64,000 nt of DNA from an uncultured Prevotellaceae bacterium (GCA_902764705.1 CACWWZ010000002.1:31056-95055); one strand, 5' to 3'. Positions 33,301 to 42,406 are shown, counted from the stretch's first letter. The notes: a model not told the origin generated them from the letters alone. A program made the numbers and translations.

Positions 33301-36300
33301 GAGCAGGATGCTGCCGATTATGGCGGTGACCTTTATATCGACCTCGGTGAGGTCAGCGAGGACATTCTGCGCGACGGCAAGAAATTCTACGAGAGCGGTA
33401 TGCCCGTCGACGGAAGCAGCTCGTTTACCACGACGCAGTGGGGACGCATCCCCGTTCAGGCCACCCAGACCTATGCCTTTGCCACGACCTCAGGTTCGCG
33501 AGCCCTTCAGGACGTGGGACTGAACGGTCTGAACGACGAGCAGGAACGTTCGCACCCCGCCTATGCCGACTTTCTGAGCCATGTTACCGTCAACGACAGC
33601 GTGCGGGCGGCATGGAACCAGGACCCTGCCAACGACAACTACCACTACTTCCGTGGCAGTGACCTGGACGAACGACATGCCAGCATCCTCGATCGCTATA
33701 AGCGTATCACCATGCCGCAGGGCAACTCACCCGACAGCGACCAGCAGACGGAAGGCTACGACACGTCGTACAAGACTTATCCCGATGTCGAGGATATCAA
33801 CCAGGACTATACGCTCAACGAATACGAGCGCTACTATGAGTATAAGGTCAGTCTCCGTCCTGAGGATATGCGTCTGGGCCATAATTTCATTACCGATGTC
33901 CGCGAATATACTGCCTCGTTGCGTAATGGCAACAAGGAGCGGGTTAAGTGGTATCAGTTCCGCGTTCCGCTGAGGCAGTATGACCAGCGGGTAGGCGGTA
34001 TCACCGACTTTACCAGCATCCGTTTCATGCGTATGTTCCTCACCAACTTCAAAAAACCTGTGGTGTTGCGTTTCGGTTCACTCGACCTCGTACGTGGCGA
34101 CTGGCGCATCTACGACCAGCAACTGACGGGAACGAGCAATGGCGGTACACTGGAGGTCTGCGCTGTGAATATCGAAGAGAACAACGACCGTCGTCCTGTC
34201 AACTATGTGCTGCCCCCGGGCATCTCGCGCGTCACCGACCCCTCACAGCCCCAGCTCACCGAGGCCAACGAGCAGTCGTTGTGCATGATAGTCAAGAACG
34301 TGTCGCAGGGTGAGTCGAAGGCCGTCTATCATAACACCACCCTCGACCTGCGTCGCTACAAGCATCTTCAGATGTTCGTCCATGCCAACCACCTCATCGA
34401 CGACGTGACGAATCTCCAGGACGACCAGCTGGCGGTGTTCATCCGTCTGGGCAGTGACTATCGTAACAACTACTACGAATATCTCATCCCCCTGAAACTG
34501 ACGCCCGACCGTAACGATTATAATAAGTATAATATTGACGATTGTCGTGCCGTCTGGCCTGAGGAAAACATGCTCGACATCGACCTTTCTAAGCTGACCC
34601 AGCTGAAGAAGGCCCGCAACAAGGCCCGTGCGTTGGGTACTGCCAGCTATACCACCGAGTTCAGTGAGTATGACGAGAATAACCGCAACCGTATGACCAT
34701 CCTCGGTAACCCGTCGCTGGGTGAAGTGAAAACGATGATGATTGGTGTCCGCAACCTGTCGGGCAGCGTCAAGTCGGGCGAGGTGTGGGTCAACGAGCTG
34801 CGCCTGCAGGAGGTTAATACCAATGGCGGTTGGGCGGCATCGGGCAACCTGAACGTACAACTGTCGGATGTCGGTAATGTGAATCTTACGGGACGCATTG
34901 CCACCGAAGGCTTCGGTGGCCTGGAGGAGGGTGTCAGCCAGCGGCGTAAGGACGACTACAAGACCTACTCGTTGACTACGAATTTCGAACTGGGCAAGTT
35001 CTTCCCCGATAAGATGAACGTCTCGGCTCCCATCTATTACAGTGTCACTCAGGAGGAAAGCCGTCCGAAGTATAACCCGCTGGACACCGATATGGAACTC
35101 GACGAGGCGCTGGATGCCATGGACAGCCACGAGCGCGACTCCATCGAGTCGATTGCCGTCAAGAAGTCGACGACTACCAATTTCTCGCTGTCGAATGTCC
35201 GCATCGGTGTGAAGACCAAGCGCCATCCCATGCCTTACGATCCGGCCAACTTCTCGTTCTCCTACAGCCATCGCCATGTGCAGAACTCGGGCGAGACGAC
35301 GGTCTATGAGCACGACACCGAATGGCACGGCTCGTTCAATTACACCTATACGCCTGTCTATAAGACGTGGGAGCCTTTCAAGAACGCGAAGTCGAAATCG
35401 AAGTGGATGGCATTCCCGAAGGCTTTCGGCATCAACTATCTGCCGCAGAATGTCACGTTCAATACCGAGATTCATCGTAACTACTATGAACTGCAGGAAC
35501 GCGACATGGATAACCTCGGAGGTTCGCAAATCCCTGTCTCGTGGGCTGAGTCGTTCCTGTGGAACCGTGACTTCTCTTTGCGCTGGGACTTTACCAAGAA
35601 CCTGCACATGAATTTCCAGTCGGGCACACAGGCCGAAATCGAGGAACCCGACAGTGAGTTGCCCATCAACAAGGATCTCTATCCTTCTCGTTATGAGCAC
35701 TGGAAAGATTCCGTTATACATAGCATTATGCACTTCGGTTCGCCTCTGAACTACCGCCAGACCTTCACGGCATCTTATCAGCTGCCGTTGAACAAACTGC
35801 CCATCTTCGACTGGATCAATTCAGATGCCAGCTACAATGCCTCCTACAACTGGCAACGCGGTACGGTGACGGAGTCCGGTCTCGATCTGGGTAATACCAT
35901 CTCCAACAGCCGTCAGCTGAACATCAACGGAACGCTGAACATGGAGACACTCTACAATCACTCCCCCTTCCTGAAGAAGGCTAACGACCGTTTCAAGAAG
36001 GCCATCGCCAAAGACACGAAGAAGACCACAAAGTCTAGTAAGTCTAGTAAGTCTAGTGATACTAGTAAATCTAGTGATACCAGTAAGGCTAGTGATACTA
36101 GCGATACAAGTAAACCTGGCAACTCCAAGGAAGAAAAATCCCTTCCCAAGAACAAGAATACCTTCCAGAAGGAACTGACGCTGCGTCCCGACACCACGTT
36201 TAAGGTGACGCACAACAAGAAGTCGAAGCGTCTCATTGTCACCGCCAAGACCAAGGAGGGCCGTTCCTATCCTATTAAATATAAGGTGGTCGACCAGAAC

Positions 36301-37737
36301 ACCATTCTGGTAAAGAACCTCGACTCTGTCACTATCAGCGTCTCTGTGACGCCCAAGCCGTCGGCCGAGAGCCAGTGGTGGTACAAGCCGGCACAGTCTG
36401 CCGCCCGTCTGCTCATGATGGTACGCAGCATCGGCATCTCCTATCGCAACCAGTATTCTATGTCCCTTTCGGGCTTTATGCCCAAGGTGGGCGACGCCTT
36501 CGGACAGCGCACGGGAGGTGTTATGGCACCGGGTCTCGACTTCGCCTTCGGTCTGACCGACGATTCGTTCCTCGACAAAGCTCGCAACAACGGCTGGCTC
36601 AACGACAGCATCTCGACGCCTGCTGCCACCAATCTGACTACCGACCTGCAGCTGCGAGCCACGCTGGAACCCCTTCGTGATATGAAGATCGACCTCAATG
36701 CCTCGCGCACTGAGTCGCGTGCCCGCAGCATCCAGTATCAGTATGCCAGCATGCCCACCACACAGAGCGGTACGTTCACCATGACGACGCTCTCGCTCAG
36801 CTCCGCCTTCGAGGGCATCGGCGACGCCAACAACGGCTACCCGTCAAGTGTCTTCGAGCGTTTCTGCAATGCCCTGCCCGAATACCAGGCTCGTGCTGCT
36901 GCTGCCTATGGCGAAGAGGTCGGACAGTATAGTGCTGCCGTCATGATTCCCGCCTTCCTCGATGCCTATACGATGAGCGGTGGCGGCCATCTCGACTTCT
37001 TCCCCGCACTGACGCGCCTGTTGCCCAACTGGACGCTGCGCTACAGCGGACTCTCTAAACTGCATTGGTTCAGCGATCATTTCAAGTCGTTCAATCTCAA
37101 CCACTCCTATAAGTCCGTCTATTCCGTCGGCTCCTACACCAGCGACTCTTCTGGCTCTTCGATGTTGGGCTGGAGCGTGCCTACGGTGAGCATCAACGAG
37201 TCGTTCGCACCGCTCTTCGGTGTCGATGCCACGCTGAATTCCGGCATCACCCTCAAGGCTGAATACCGCAAGACGCGCACGCTGTCGCTGTCGACTACCA
37301 GCGTACAGATCAACGAAGGCCGCTCGAACGACTGGGTTCTCGGCATGGGTTATAAGATCAGTGATTTCAAACTCTTCGGTGGTGGGACCTCACGGAAAAT
37401 CAAGAAGGCCCAGGGCGGCAAGAATTCTAGTAATACTAGTCAGACTAGTTCTACTAGTAAGAAAGGTGGCGTCAACCACGACCTCAATTTGCGTCTCGAC
37501 ATCACGTTGCGCGACCAGGCCGCCATCACCCGCGACATTGCTTCGCGCACCTCTGCCGCATCCAGTGGTAACTCCGCCTTGAAGATTTCCTTTATGGCCG
37601 ACTATACGCTGTCGCGACTGCTTACCATGTCGTTCTACTATGACCGTCAGACCAACACCCCGTTGCTCTCCAGCAGCAGCTATCCCACCACGACACGCGA
37701 CTTCGGCCTATCCATGAAGTTCTCCCTGACGAGATAA
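30340..37737 (+). CDS. sprA: Cell-surface protein SprA, type IX secretion translocon
   Basis: A 2465-residue giant outer-membrane beta barrel forming the T9SS pore through which folded proteins with C-terminal sorting domains cross the outer membrane. An in-frame stop six bases before 30340 and no ATG before the signal sequence force a TTG start (TTG AAC TTT AAG CGA), three bases after the ruvA stop. The signal peptide is followed by the family's conserved N-terminal region (DTIPDSLLHARWKIQKTAP, GPGGVRIKTQGTAELKLGA). The rest is strand-rich, and the C-terminus reads TTRDFGLSMKFSLTR. Two Ser/Thr-rich segments (residues 1898-1924 and 2362-2373) derive from 9-bp CTAGT-containing tandem repeats. 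Length matches the family. Confidence 0.95.
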   Translation: MNFKRIAYIGTILLSITALAMPPQDDKTQKQKTAAKAQPVFQVEEDTIPDSLLHARWKIQKTAPVLVADLDSSALDLRLPENIKQQVEYDDSLNVYRIGSKIGDSYLNAPILMTPEEYLRWSERREREAFFRKKEAENVAAKGEEKFSFADMHFDLGPAEKIFGPGGVRIKTQGTAELKLGATLKNIDNPSLPERNRKTSAVDFDEKINLNVTGKVGDKVNMSLNYNTDATFDFDTKNLKLHYDGKEDEIIKLVEAGNVTFPSNNSLVKGASSLFGVRTDMQFGKLKLQTVLSRKNSTTKSVASQGGTQLTPFEIDVANYEENRHFFLAKYFREHYDASMAQLPNILSGINITRIEVWVTNKSATTSNTRNLLAFSELGESQPKKSKTPSALPDNGASPLYASIPEAARDIDQASAALDGRWKGGEDYEKLASARLLNSSEYTLNSALGYISLKTALQTDQVLAVAFRYTYGGREYQVGEFATDNNNAGETLFVRALKNTSNNPQQANWPLMMKNVYYLASNVEKTKFRLDIKFQSDTAGVYLTYIPEVKDVTLLRGLGCDRLDNNNKVHPNGYFDFVEGYTVSNGRVFFPSAEPFGTTLKNFLLRYGVSEAVAEKYAFQELYDTTRTAARQMTNKDKFLLVGQFKGTSANVISLGAYNVPQGSVVVTAGGVVLTEGSDYSVDYSAGEVTILNQSIIDAGTSVNVSLESNTEYGMQRKTMLGFNWEYDFSKNLQIGGTLQHLSEQALTSKVSMGSEPLKNTLWGANINWKTESQWLTRMLDKIPLLHCTQPSQITFTGEFAQLIAGTASGTQDNASYIDDFENAKNAIDVSEPKAWTISSVPTLFSEYADKDSVSSGYRRALLSWYNIDPLFTYRSSSLTPSHIKSDLDQLSNHYVRAVYVSELYPNRDQSTYSGATSTLPILNLAYYPTERGPYNLSTRVNMDGTLTLPSDNWGGMMRKLDTNDFETANIEYIEFWLLDPFIYSSQEQDAADYGGDLYIDLGEVSEDILRDGKKFYESGMPVDGSSSFTTTQWGRIPVQATQTYAFATTSGSRALQDVGLNGLNDEQERSHPAYADFLSHVTVNDSVRAAWNQDPANDNYHYFRGSDLDERHASILDRYKRITMPQGNSPDSDQQTEGYDTSYKTYPDVEDINQDYTLNEYERYYEYKVSLRPEDMRLGHNFITDVREYTASLRNGNKERVKWYQFRVPLRQYDQRVGGITDFTSIRFMRMFLTNFKKPVVLRFGSLDLVRGDWRIYDQQLTGTSNGGTLEVCAVNIEENNDRRPVNYVLPPGISRVTDPSQPQLTEANEQSLCMIVKNVSQGESKAVYHNTTLDLRRYKHLQMFVHANHLIDDVTNLQDDQLAVFIRLGSDYRNNYYEYLIPLKLTPDRNDYNKYNIDDCRAVWPEENMLDIDLSKLTQLKKARNKARALGTASYTTEFSEYDENNRNRMTILGNPSLGEVKTMMIGVRNLSGSVKSGEVWVNELRLQEVNTNGGWAASGNLNVQLSDVGNVNLTGRIATEGFGGLEEGVSQRRKDDYKTYSLTTNFELGKFFPDKMNVSAPIYYSVTQEESRPKYNPLDTDMELDEALDAMDSHERDSIESIAVKKSTTTNFSLSNVRIGVKTKRHPMPYDPANFSFSYSHRHVQNSGETTVYEHDTEWHGSFNYTYTPVYKTWEPFKNAKSKSKWMAFPKAFGINYLPQNVTFNTEIHRNYYELQERDMDNLGGSQIPVSWAESFLWNRDFSLRWDFTKNLHMNFQSGTQAEIEEPDSELPINKDLYPSRYEHWKDSVIHSIMHFGSPLNYRQTFTASYQLPLNKLPIFDWINSDASYNASYNWQRGTVTESGLDLGNTISNSRQLNINGTLNMETLYNHSPFLKKANDRFKKAIAKDTKKTTKSSKSSKSSDTSKSSDTSKASDTSDTSKPGNSKEEKSLPKNKNTFQKELTLRPDTTFKVTHNKKSKRLIVTAKTKEGRSYPIKYKVVDQNTILVKNLDSVTISVSVTPKPSAESQWWYKPAQSAARLLMMVRSIGISYRNQYSMSLSGFMPKVGDAFGQRTGGVMAPGLDFAFGLTDDSFLDKARNNGWLNDSISTPAATNLTTDLQLRATLEPLRDMKIDLNASRTESRARSIQYQYASMPTTQSGTFTMTTLSLSSAFEGIGDANNGYPSSVFERFCNALPEYQARAAAAYGEEVGQYSAAVMIPAFLDAYTMSGGGHLDFFPALTRLLPNWTLRYSGLSKLHWFSDHFKSFNLNHSYKSVYSVGSYTSDSSGSSMLGWSVPTVSINESFAPLFGVDATLNSGITLKAEYRKTRTLSLSTTSVQINEGRSNDWVLGMGYKISDFKLFGGGTSRKIKKAQGGKNSSNTSQTSSTSKKGGVNHDLNLRLDITLRDQAAITRDIASRTSAASSGNSALKISFMADYTLSRLLTMSFYYDRQTNTPLLSSSSYPTTTRDFGLSMKFSLTR
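36031..36111 (+). repeat. Nine-copy 9-bp tandem repeat in sprA
   Basis: Units AAGTCTAGT three times, then GATACTAGT, AAATCTAGT, GATACCAGT, AAGGCTAGT, GATACTAGC, GATACAAGT. Encodes alternating KSS/DTS triplets, residues 1898-1924. Confidence 0.95.
37423..37458 (+). repeat. Second 9-bp CTAGT repeat in sprA
   Basis: AATTCTAGT, AATACTAGT, CAGACTAGT, TCTACTAGT: four units encoding NSS-NTS-QTS-STS. The same word and frame occur as in the array 1.3 kb upstream. Confidence 0.9.
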
Positions 37738-37741
37738 CTCC

Positions 37742-39328
37742 TTACTTATCATACGCATGCAGCGGATAGTCGGTCGTGAAGTGCAGTCCGCGGCACTCTT
37801 TGCGCTCCAGGGCCCAACGGGTGATGAGATAGCCCACATTAATCATGTTGCGCAGCTCACAGATGTCGCGCGAGGCCTTCACGCGCTTAAAGAGGCGTTC
37901 GGTCTCTTCATACAACATATCCAGACGGTCCCAGGCACGGTGCAGGCGCAGATCGCTGCGTACGATGCCGACATAGTTGGACATGATCTGGTTGACCTCG
38001 CGCACCGACTGCGTGATAAGCACCTTCTCCTCGTTGGTCATGGTACCCTCGTCGTTCCATTCGGGCACATGGTCGTTCCAGTAGTACAGGTCAATATGCT
38101 TCAGCGAGTCCTTGGCAGCTGCATCGGCATAGACCACCGCTTCGATCAGTGAGTTCGACGCCAGTCGGTTGCCGCCATGCAGACCGGTGCAAGAGCATTC
38201 CCCGAGGGCATAGAGCCGGTCGATACTCGACTGTCCGTTGAGGTCGACCTTGATGCCGCCGCACATATAGTGGGCAGCGGGACGCACGGGGATGTAGTCG
38301 GTGGTGATGTCGATACCGATCGAGAGGCACTTCTGGTAGATGTTGGGGAAGTGCTTCTTCGTCTCGGCAGGATCCTTATGGGTAACGTCCAGACAGACGT
38401 GGTCCAGACCGTGAATCTTCATCTCCTTATCGATGGCACGGGCCACAATGTCGCGGGGTGCCAGCGACAGGCGTTCGTCGTATTTCTCCATGAACGTCTC
38501 GCCATTGGGCAGTTTCAGGATGCCGCCATAGCCGCGCATGGCCTCGGTGATGAGGTACGCGGGGTGCGTCTCCTTGGGGTTATGCAGCACGGTGGGGTGG
38601 AACTGTACGAATTCCATGTCGGCCACCGTTCCCTTGGCGCGATACACCATGGCGATGCCGTCGCCTGTGGCGATGACGGGGTTCGAGGTGGTCAGATAGA
38701 CTGCCCCGCAGCCACCGGTACACATGACGGTGACCTTCGCCAGATAGGTGTCAACCTTCTGCGTGTTGGGATTCAGCACGTAGGCGCCATAGCACTGGAT
38801 GTCGGGCGAACGGCGCGTGATGCGGACGCCTAGATGGTGCTGGGTAATGATTTCCACGGCGAAGTGGTTCTCCTTGACTTCGATGTTGGGATGGTTGCGC
38901 ACGGCCTCCATCAGTCCGCGCTGTATCTCGGCACCGGTGTCGTCGGCATGGTGCAGAATGCGGAACTCCGAGTGGCCGCCCTCGCGGTGCAGGTCGAACT
39001 GTCCGTCTTCCTTGCGGTCGAAATTGACACCCCACTGGACGAGTTCCTGAATCTGCTCAGGGGCATTGCGAACCACCTGCTCCACGGCCTGGCGGTCGCT
39101 GATGTAGTCGCCGGCAATCATCGTGTCTTCGATGTGCTTGTCGAAGTTGTCGACAGCCAGATTGGTCACACTGGCCACGCCGCCCTGGGCGAACGACGTA
39201 TTGGCCTCGTCGAGTCCGGCCTTACAGATCATGCACACCGTGCCTTTGTTTGCACGGGCTACTTTCAGGGCGTAACTCATACCGGCCACGCCAGCTCCGA
39301 TAATCAGGAAATCGTACTTGTAAACCAT
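37742..39328 (-). CDS. nadB: L-aspartate oxidase NadB
   Basis: A 528-residue FAD enzyme making iminoaspartate for NAD synthesis. N-terminal FAD motif LIIGAGVAGMSYALKVA, then DEANTSFAQGGVA, REGGHSEFRILHHAD (family signature REGGHS), VMCTGGCGAVY and HYMCGGIKVDLNGQSSIDRLYALGECS. Convergent with sprA, only 4 bp between stops, and divergent from dacB through a palindromic promoter. Confidence 0.96.
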   Translation of the reverse strand: MVYKYDFLIIGAGVAGMSYALKVARANKGTVCMICKAGLDEANTSFAQGGVASVTNLAVDNFDKHIEDTMIAGDYISDRQAVEQVVRNAPEQIQELVQWGVNFDRKEDGQFDLHREGGHSEFRILHHADDTGAEIQRGLMEAVRNHPNIEVKENHFAVEIITQHHLGVRITRRSPDIQCYGAYVLNPNTQKVDTYLAKVTVMCTGGCGAVYLTTSNPVIATGDGIAMVYRAKGTVADMEFVQFHPTVLHNPKETHPAYLITEAMRGYGGILKLPNGETFMEKYDERLSLAPRDIVARAIDKEMKIHGLDHVCLDVTHKDPAETKKHFPNIYQKCLSIGIDITTDYIPVRPAAHYMCGGIKVDLNGQSSIDRLYALGECSCTGLHGGNRLASNSLIEAVVYADAAAKDSLKHIDLYYWNDHVPEWNDEGTMTNEEKVLITQSVREVNQIMSNYVGIVRSDLRLHRAWDRLDMLYEETERLFKRVKASRDICELRNMINVGYLITRWALERKECRGLHFTTDYPLHAYDK

Positions 39329-39347
39329 AGTTTTTTAGTATTTGAGG

Positions 39348-39378
39348 GCAAAGTTACGAATTTTTTTCGTAACTTTGC
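39348..39378. promoter_or_regulatory. Palindromic divergent promoter of nadB and dacB
   Basis: GCAAAGTTACGAA and TTCGTAACTTTGC form a perfect 13-bp inverted repeat around a T run. Each arm is a -7 box TAACTTTG, one on each strand (minus 39349-39356, plus 39370-39377), so the dyad axis is also the promoter axis. The dacB ATG lies nine bases after its -7 box. Confidence 0.75.
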
Positions 39379-39386
39379 ATGCGATT

Positions 39387-40667
39387 ATGAAGAAATATTG
39401 TCTTTTTACCCTGATATTTTGCTTATCCGTGGCTTCATGGGCCCAGGATACGCTCCGTTACCGACTCGACTCGCTGCTCAGCGACCCGCTGTTCGAAACA
39501 TCGCAGGTGGGCCTGATGGTCTACGACCTCACGGCCGACTCGGCAATCTATTGTTATAACCATCGTCAGATGCTGCGCCCGGCATCGTGCATGAAGCTTG
39601 TTACAAGCATCACGGCTCTCGACGCGCTGGGACCGCAGTACGAGTACCAGACGCGCCTCTTCTATACCGGCGAGGTGCGCGGTCGCACGCTGGTGGGCAA
39701 TATCTACTGTGTGGGTGGTTTCGACCCCATGCTGACACAGGACGATGTCGTTTCGCTGGCGGCAAGCATCCGCAATCTGGGCATCGACAGCATCCGCGGA
39801 CAGATCATTGCCGACCGCTCGTTCAAGGAGTCACTCGACCATGGCGAAGGCTGGTGCTGGGACGACGACAACCCCTACCTGATTCCGCTGACCATTGGCC
39901 GTAAGGATAACTTCACCTCGACACTGGCGGAGGAGATTTCCCGTATGGGCATCAATCTCGAAGGGGTACAGCTTATGCAGGGGCGCAAACCTGCCGAGGC
40001 CCGGCTCATCGATGTCTGTTGCCACAGCATCACACAGGTGCTGCAACGCATGATGAAGGACAGCGACAATTTCTATGCCGAGTCCATGTTCTACCAGACG
40101 GCAGCCTCCGTGGGACACCATCCTGCCACTGCCGTCGATGCGCGTAATGTCACTAAGAAACTCATCAACCGCCTGGGGCTCGATGCCAACAAGTATCGCA
40201 TAGCTGACGGTTCAGGTCTTTCGCTATACAACTATGTCACTGTCGAACTGCTCGTCACGCTGTTGCGTCATGCCTGGCGCACGCCATCGGTTAGCAAGGC
40301 ACTCATGCCCGCATTGCCCGTAGCGGGTGTGGACGGCACGTTGAAGAGTCGTATGCAGAAGACCCTTGCCCAGGGGAATGTCCGTGCTAAGACGGGTACC
40401 CTGACGGGCATCTCGTCGCTGGCAGGCTACTGTACGGCGCCCAATGGCCATGAACTGGCTTTCGCCATCATTAATCAGGGCATTCTGGACAAGACGTCGG
40501 GCAAGGCCTTCCAGGACCGCGTGTGCCAAGTACTGTGCGGGGAATCGAAGAATCAGGCAGTAAAGGAAGTTAAAGGGGCCAAGAAAGCTGTTAAGAAGAC
40601 TGTGCAGCGGACAAAGTCTAGACAGTCTGCACGTAACGCTCAAAAGCCTCGCGGTAAGCGTCGGTAA
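39387..40667 (+). CDS. dacB: D-Ala-D-Ala carboxypeptidase/endopeptidase (PBP4 family)
   Basis: A 426-residue S13 penicillin-binding protein trimming peptidoglycan peptides. Start at 39387 (MKKYCLFTLIFCLSVASWAQ) gives the signal peptide. Active-site motifs are complete: S-C-M-K in RPASCMKLVTS, SDN in KDSDNFYAES and KTG in RAKTGTLTG. The C-terminus adds a highly basic tail (KEVKGAKKAVKKTVQR to QKPRGKRR) whose last 50 bases overlap the end of the convergent response-regulator gene. The -7 box leaves almost no leader, so the message may be leaderless. Confidence 0.93.
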   Translation: MKKYCLFTLIFCLSVASWAQDTLRYRLDSLLSDPLFETSQVGLMVYDLTADSAIYCYNHRQMLRPASCMKLVTSITALDALGPQYEYQTRLFYTGEVRGRTLVGNIYCVGGFDPMLTQDDVVSLAASIRNLGIDSIRGQIIADRSFKESLDHGEGWCWDDDNPYLIPLTIGRKDNFTSTLAEEISRMGINLEGVQLMQGRKPAEARLIDVCCHSITQVLQRMMKDSDNFYAESMFYQTAASVGHHPATAVDARNVTKKLINRLGLDANKYRIADGSGLSLYNYVTVELLVTLLRHAWRTPSVSKALMPALPVAGVDGTLKSRMQKTLAQGNVRAKTGTLTGISSLAGYCTAPNGHELAFAIINQGILDKTSGKAFQDRVCQVLCGESKNQAVKEVKGAKKAVKKTVQRTKSRQSARNAQKPRGKRR

Positions 40668-41358
40668 CGCGGATAATCTCCTCGCCGATATATACACAAA
40701 GATTACGGTCGACCGTTCGTATCTTGTCCAGTCGGACAATGTACGAGCGGTTGATTCGCATAAAGGCATCCGTGGGCAGGGCATCCTCGACGGTTTTCAT
40801 CGTCATGTGGGTGGTCAGCGGCAGGCGCTCGTTCTCCAGATGGAAGCGCACGTAGTCCTTCATACCCTCGACATAGAGGATGTGATTGAAGCTGATCTGG
40901 CGCAGTTCGCCATCCACTCTGATAAACATGGATGTTTTGGTGAGTGGTGAAGGGTGACTGCTGAGTGGAGTAATGTTGGCTGGCTGAGGCTGGCTATGCA
41001 TAAACCATTCTTGTGCCTTCTCGACGGCAGCAATGAACTTATTATAACGGATGGGCTTCAGCAGGAAGTCGAGGGCACTGACCTCATAGCTCTCGAAGGC
41101 ATACTCCTTGAAGGCTGTCGTAAAGATGACCTTAGTGCCCTCGGGCACCATGTGAGCCAACTCCATACCGTTGAGGTCAGGCATCTGAATGTCGAGGAAA
41201 AGCAGTTGGGGGCGTTGCTCCCTGATGGCATTGATGGCCTCTACTGAGTCTGTAAACGAACCCAATAACTCAAGATTAGCTGTCTTGGCCACGAAGGATT
41301 CCAATAGTTTGACAGCCAGTGGCTCGTCGTCGACAATGATACAAGTGATGGGGTTCAT
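40618..41358 (-). CDS. LytTR-family response regulator
   Basis: A 246-residue regulator. The receiver domain (1-120) has IVDDEPLA, phospho-acceptor Asp56 in LLFLDIQMPDLNG, and TTAF and LKPI switch residues. The C-terminal LytTR DNA-binding domain (about 145-246) has FIRVDGELRQISFNHILYVEG and FMRINRSYIVRLDKI. The linker residues about 129-139 (ITPLSSHPSPLTK) come from a GGTGAGT heptad array. It overlaps the sensor kinase gene by ATGA, so the pair is one operon. Targets unknown. Confidence 0.93.
   Translation of the reverse strand: MNPITCIIVDDEPLAVKLLESFVAKTANLELLGSFTDSVEAINAIREQRPQLLFLDIQMPDLNGMELAHMVPEGTKVIFTTAFKEYAFESYEVSALDFLLKPIRYNKFIAAVEKAQEWFMHSQPQPANITPLSSHPSPLTKTSMFIRVDGELRQISFNHILYVEGMKDYVRFHLENERLPLTTHMTMKTVEDALPTDAFMRINRSYIVRLDKIRTVDRNLCVYIGEEIIRVTDAYREAFERYVQTV
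40938..40972 (-). repeat. In-frame heptad array in the LytTR linker
   Basis: Plus-strand units GGTGAGT, GGTGAAG, GGTGACT, GCTGAGT: four 7-nt units translated as a Pro/Ser/His linker between receiver and DNA-binding domains. Confidence 0.8.
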
Positions 41359-42401
41359 ATGCGAATGGTGATAAGTACGGAATAGATGTTGTCAGTGCTG
41401 ATAGATTGTTCCCATGTATAGCGGTCGTGGTAGATGAGTTCTAATCTGCGTTTGGTGTTCTCAATACCTATGCCCGACCCGCTGCGGTCTCCATCGTCTT
41501 TGGGATAATTCGTGTTGTCACAGGTGAAGACGATATTGTTGCCTTTTTGCTCCAGATGGATGTCAATCATCGAACTCCTGTTGCTGCTCACGCCATGTTT
41601 GAAAGCATTTTCAATGAGTGAGATGAAAAGCAGAGGCGCTATCTCCACATCTTGTTGGATGTCGAAGGTGGTCTTCACTTCCGTCTTCTCGTTGCAACGC
41701 AGCTTCATCAGCGAAATATAATTCCTCATGAATTCCACCTCGCCGCTGATGGGTACCGTATTCTTGTTGGTCTCATACATGGCATAGCGCAACAGGTCTG
41801 AGAGCTGGGCGATGGCATCCTGGGCGGCATCGGGGTCAATCTGCGTCAGGCTGGAGATGTTGTTGAGCGTGTTGAACAGGAAGTGGGGATTGATCTGGTT
41901 TTTCAGCCACGCCAGTTCGGCCTCGGTGTTCTTGGCTTTCTCTTCTTTCAGTTGCTGACGAATCTGACGGGTGCGGATGAAGTGGCGTATACCGATGGCA
42001 ACAGCGACTATCACACAGTTGAGCACCAGGAACATGAGGAATCCCGAAAAGAAACCTATCCACATGTTAGCATCCATTGCAGGCATGTTGGGGATAGTAT
42101 TCCTGTGGTAATAGACTAGGAAGAACTGGGAGTTGAGTCCGAGAATCAGCACAAGGTTAATCAGCACAAACAGCCAGTAGCGGCGCTTGAAGAAGAGATA
42201 AGGGCCCAGCAGATAGAAGTTGGCGAAGTAAACGACGAGGGGTGCCTGGAAGAGTCCCCACGTCACGTAGAACGACGTGCGGGTGGCGTGGGTGTCCTGT
42301 GTACTAAGATAGGTGGCCAGTGGCATAACGAACAATACCACCGCCCAGACGGCTACTTGCACGGCAAACAGCCAGAGGTCTTTCTTTTCTATTTGCTTCA
42401 T
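41355..42401 (-). CDS. LytS-like sensor histidine kinase
   Basis: A 348-residue kinase. Four hydrophobic helices (about 8-30, 46-68, 76-97, 114-138) are followed by a coiled linker (RQQLKEEKAKNTEAEL) and the His_kinase domain with NQINPHFLFNTLNN (His173) and an ATPase domain (LLFISLIENAFKHGV and GSGIGIENTKRRLELIY). Partner of the LytTR regulator. A consensus promoter puts the transcript start at or next to the ATG, so the mRNA is probably leaderless. Confidence 0.93.
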   Translation of the reverse strand: MKQIEKKDLWLFAVQVAVWAVVLFVMPLATYLSTQDTHATRTSFYVTWGLFQAPLVVYFANFYLLGPYLFFKRRYWLFVLINLVLILGLNSQFFLVYYHRNTIPNMPAMDANMWIGFFSGFLMFLVLNCVIVAVAIGIRHFIRTRQIRQQLKEEKAKNTEAELAWLKNQINPHFLFNTLNNISSLTQIDPDAAQDAIAQLSDLLRYAMYETNKNTVPISGEVEFMRNYISLMKLRCNEKTEVKTTFDIQQDVEIAPLLFISLIENAFKHGVSSNRSSMIDIHLEQKGNNIVFTCDNTNYPKDDGDRSGSGIGIENTKRRLELIYHDRYTWEQSISTDNIYSVLITIRI

Positions 42402-42406
42402 CGCTG

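Noticed and set aside
34243-35733. A 496-codon open frame antisense to sprA
   Set aside because: It mirrors the codon pattern of the recognised sprA frame, has no signal or family motif, and lies wholly inside it.
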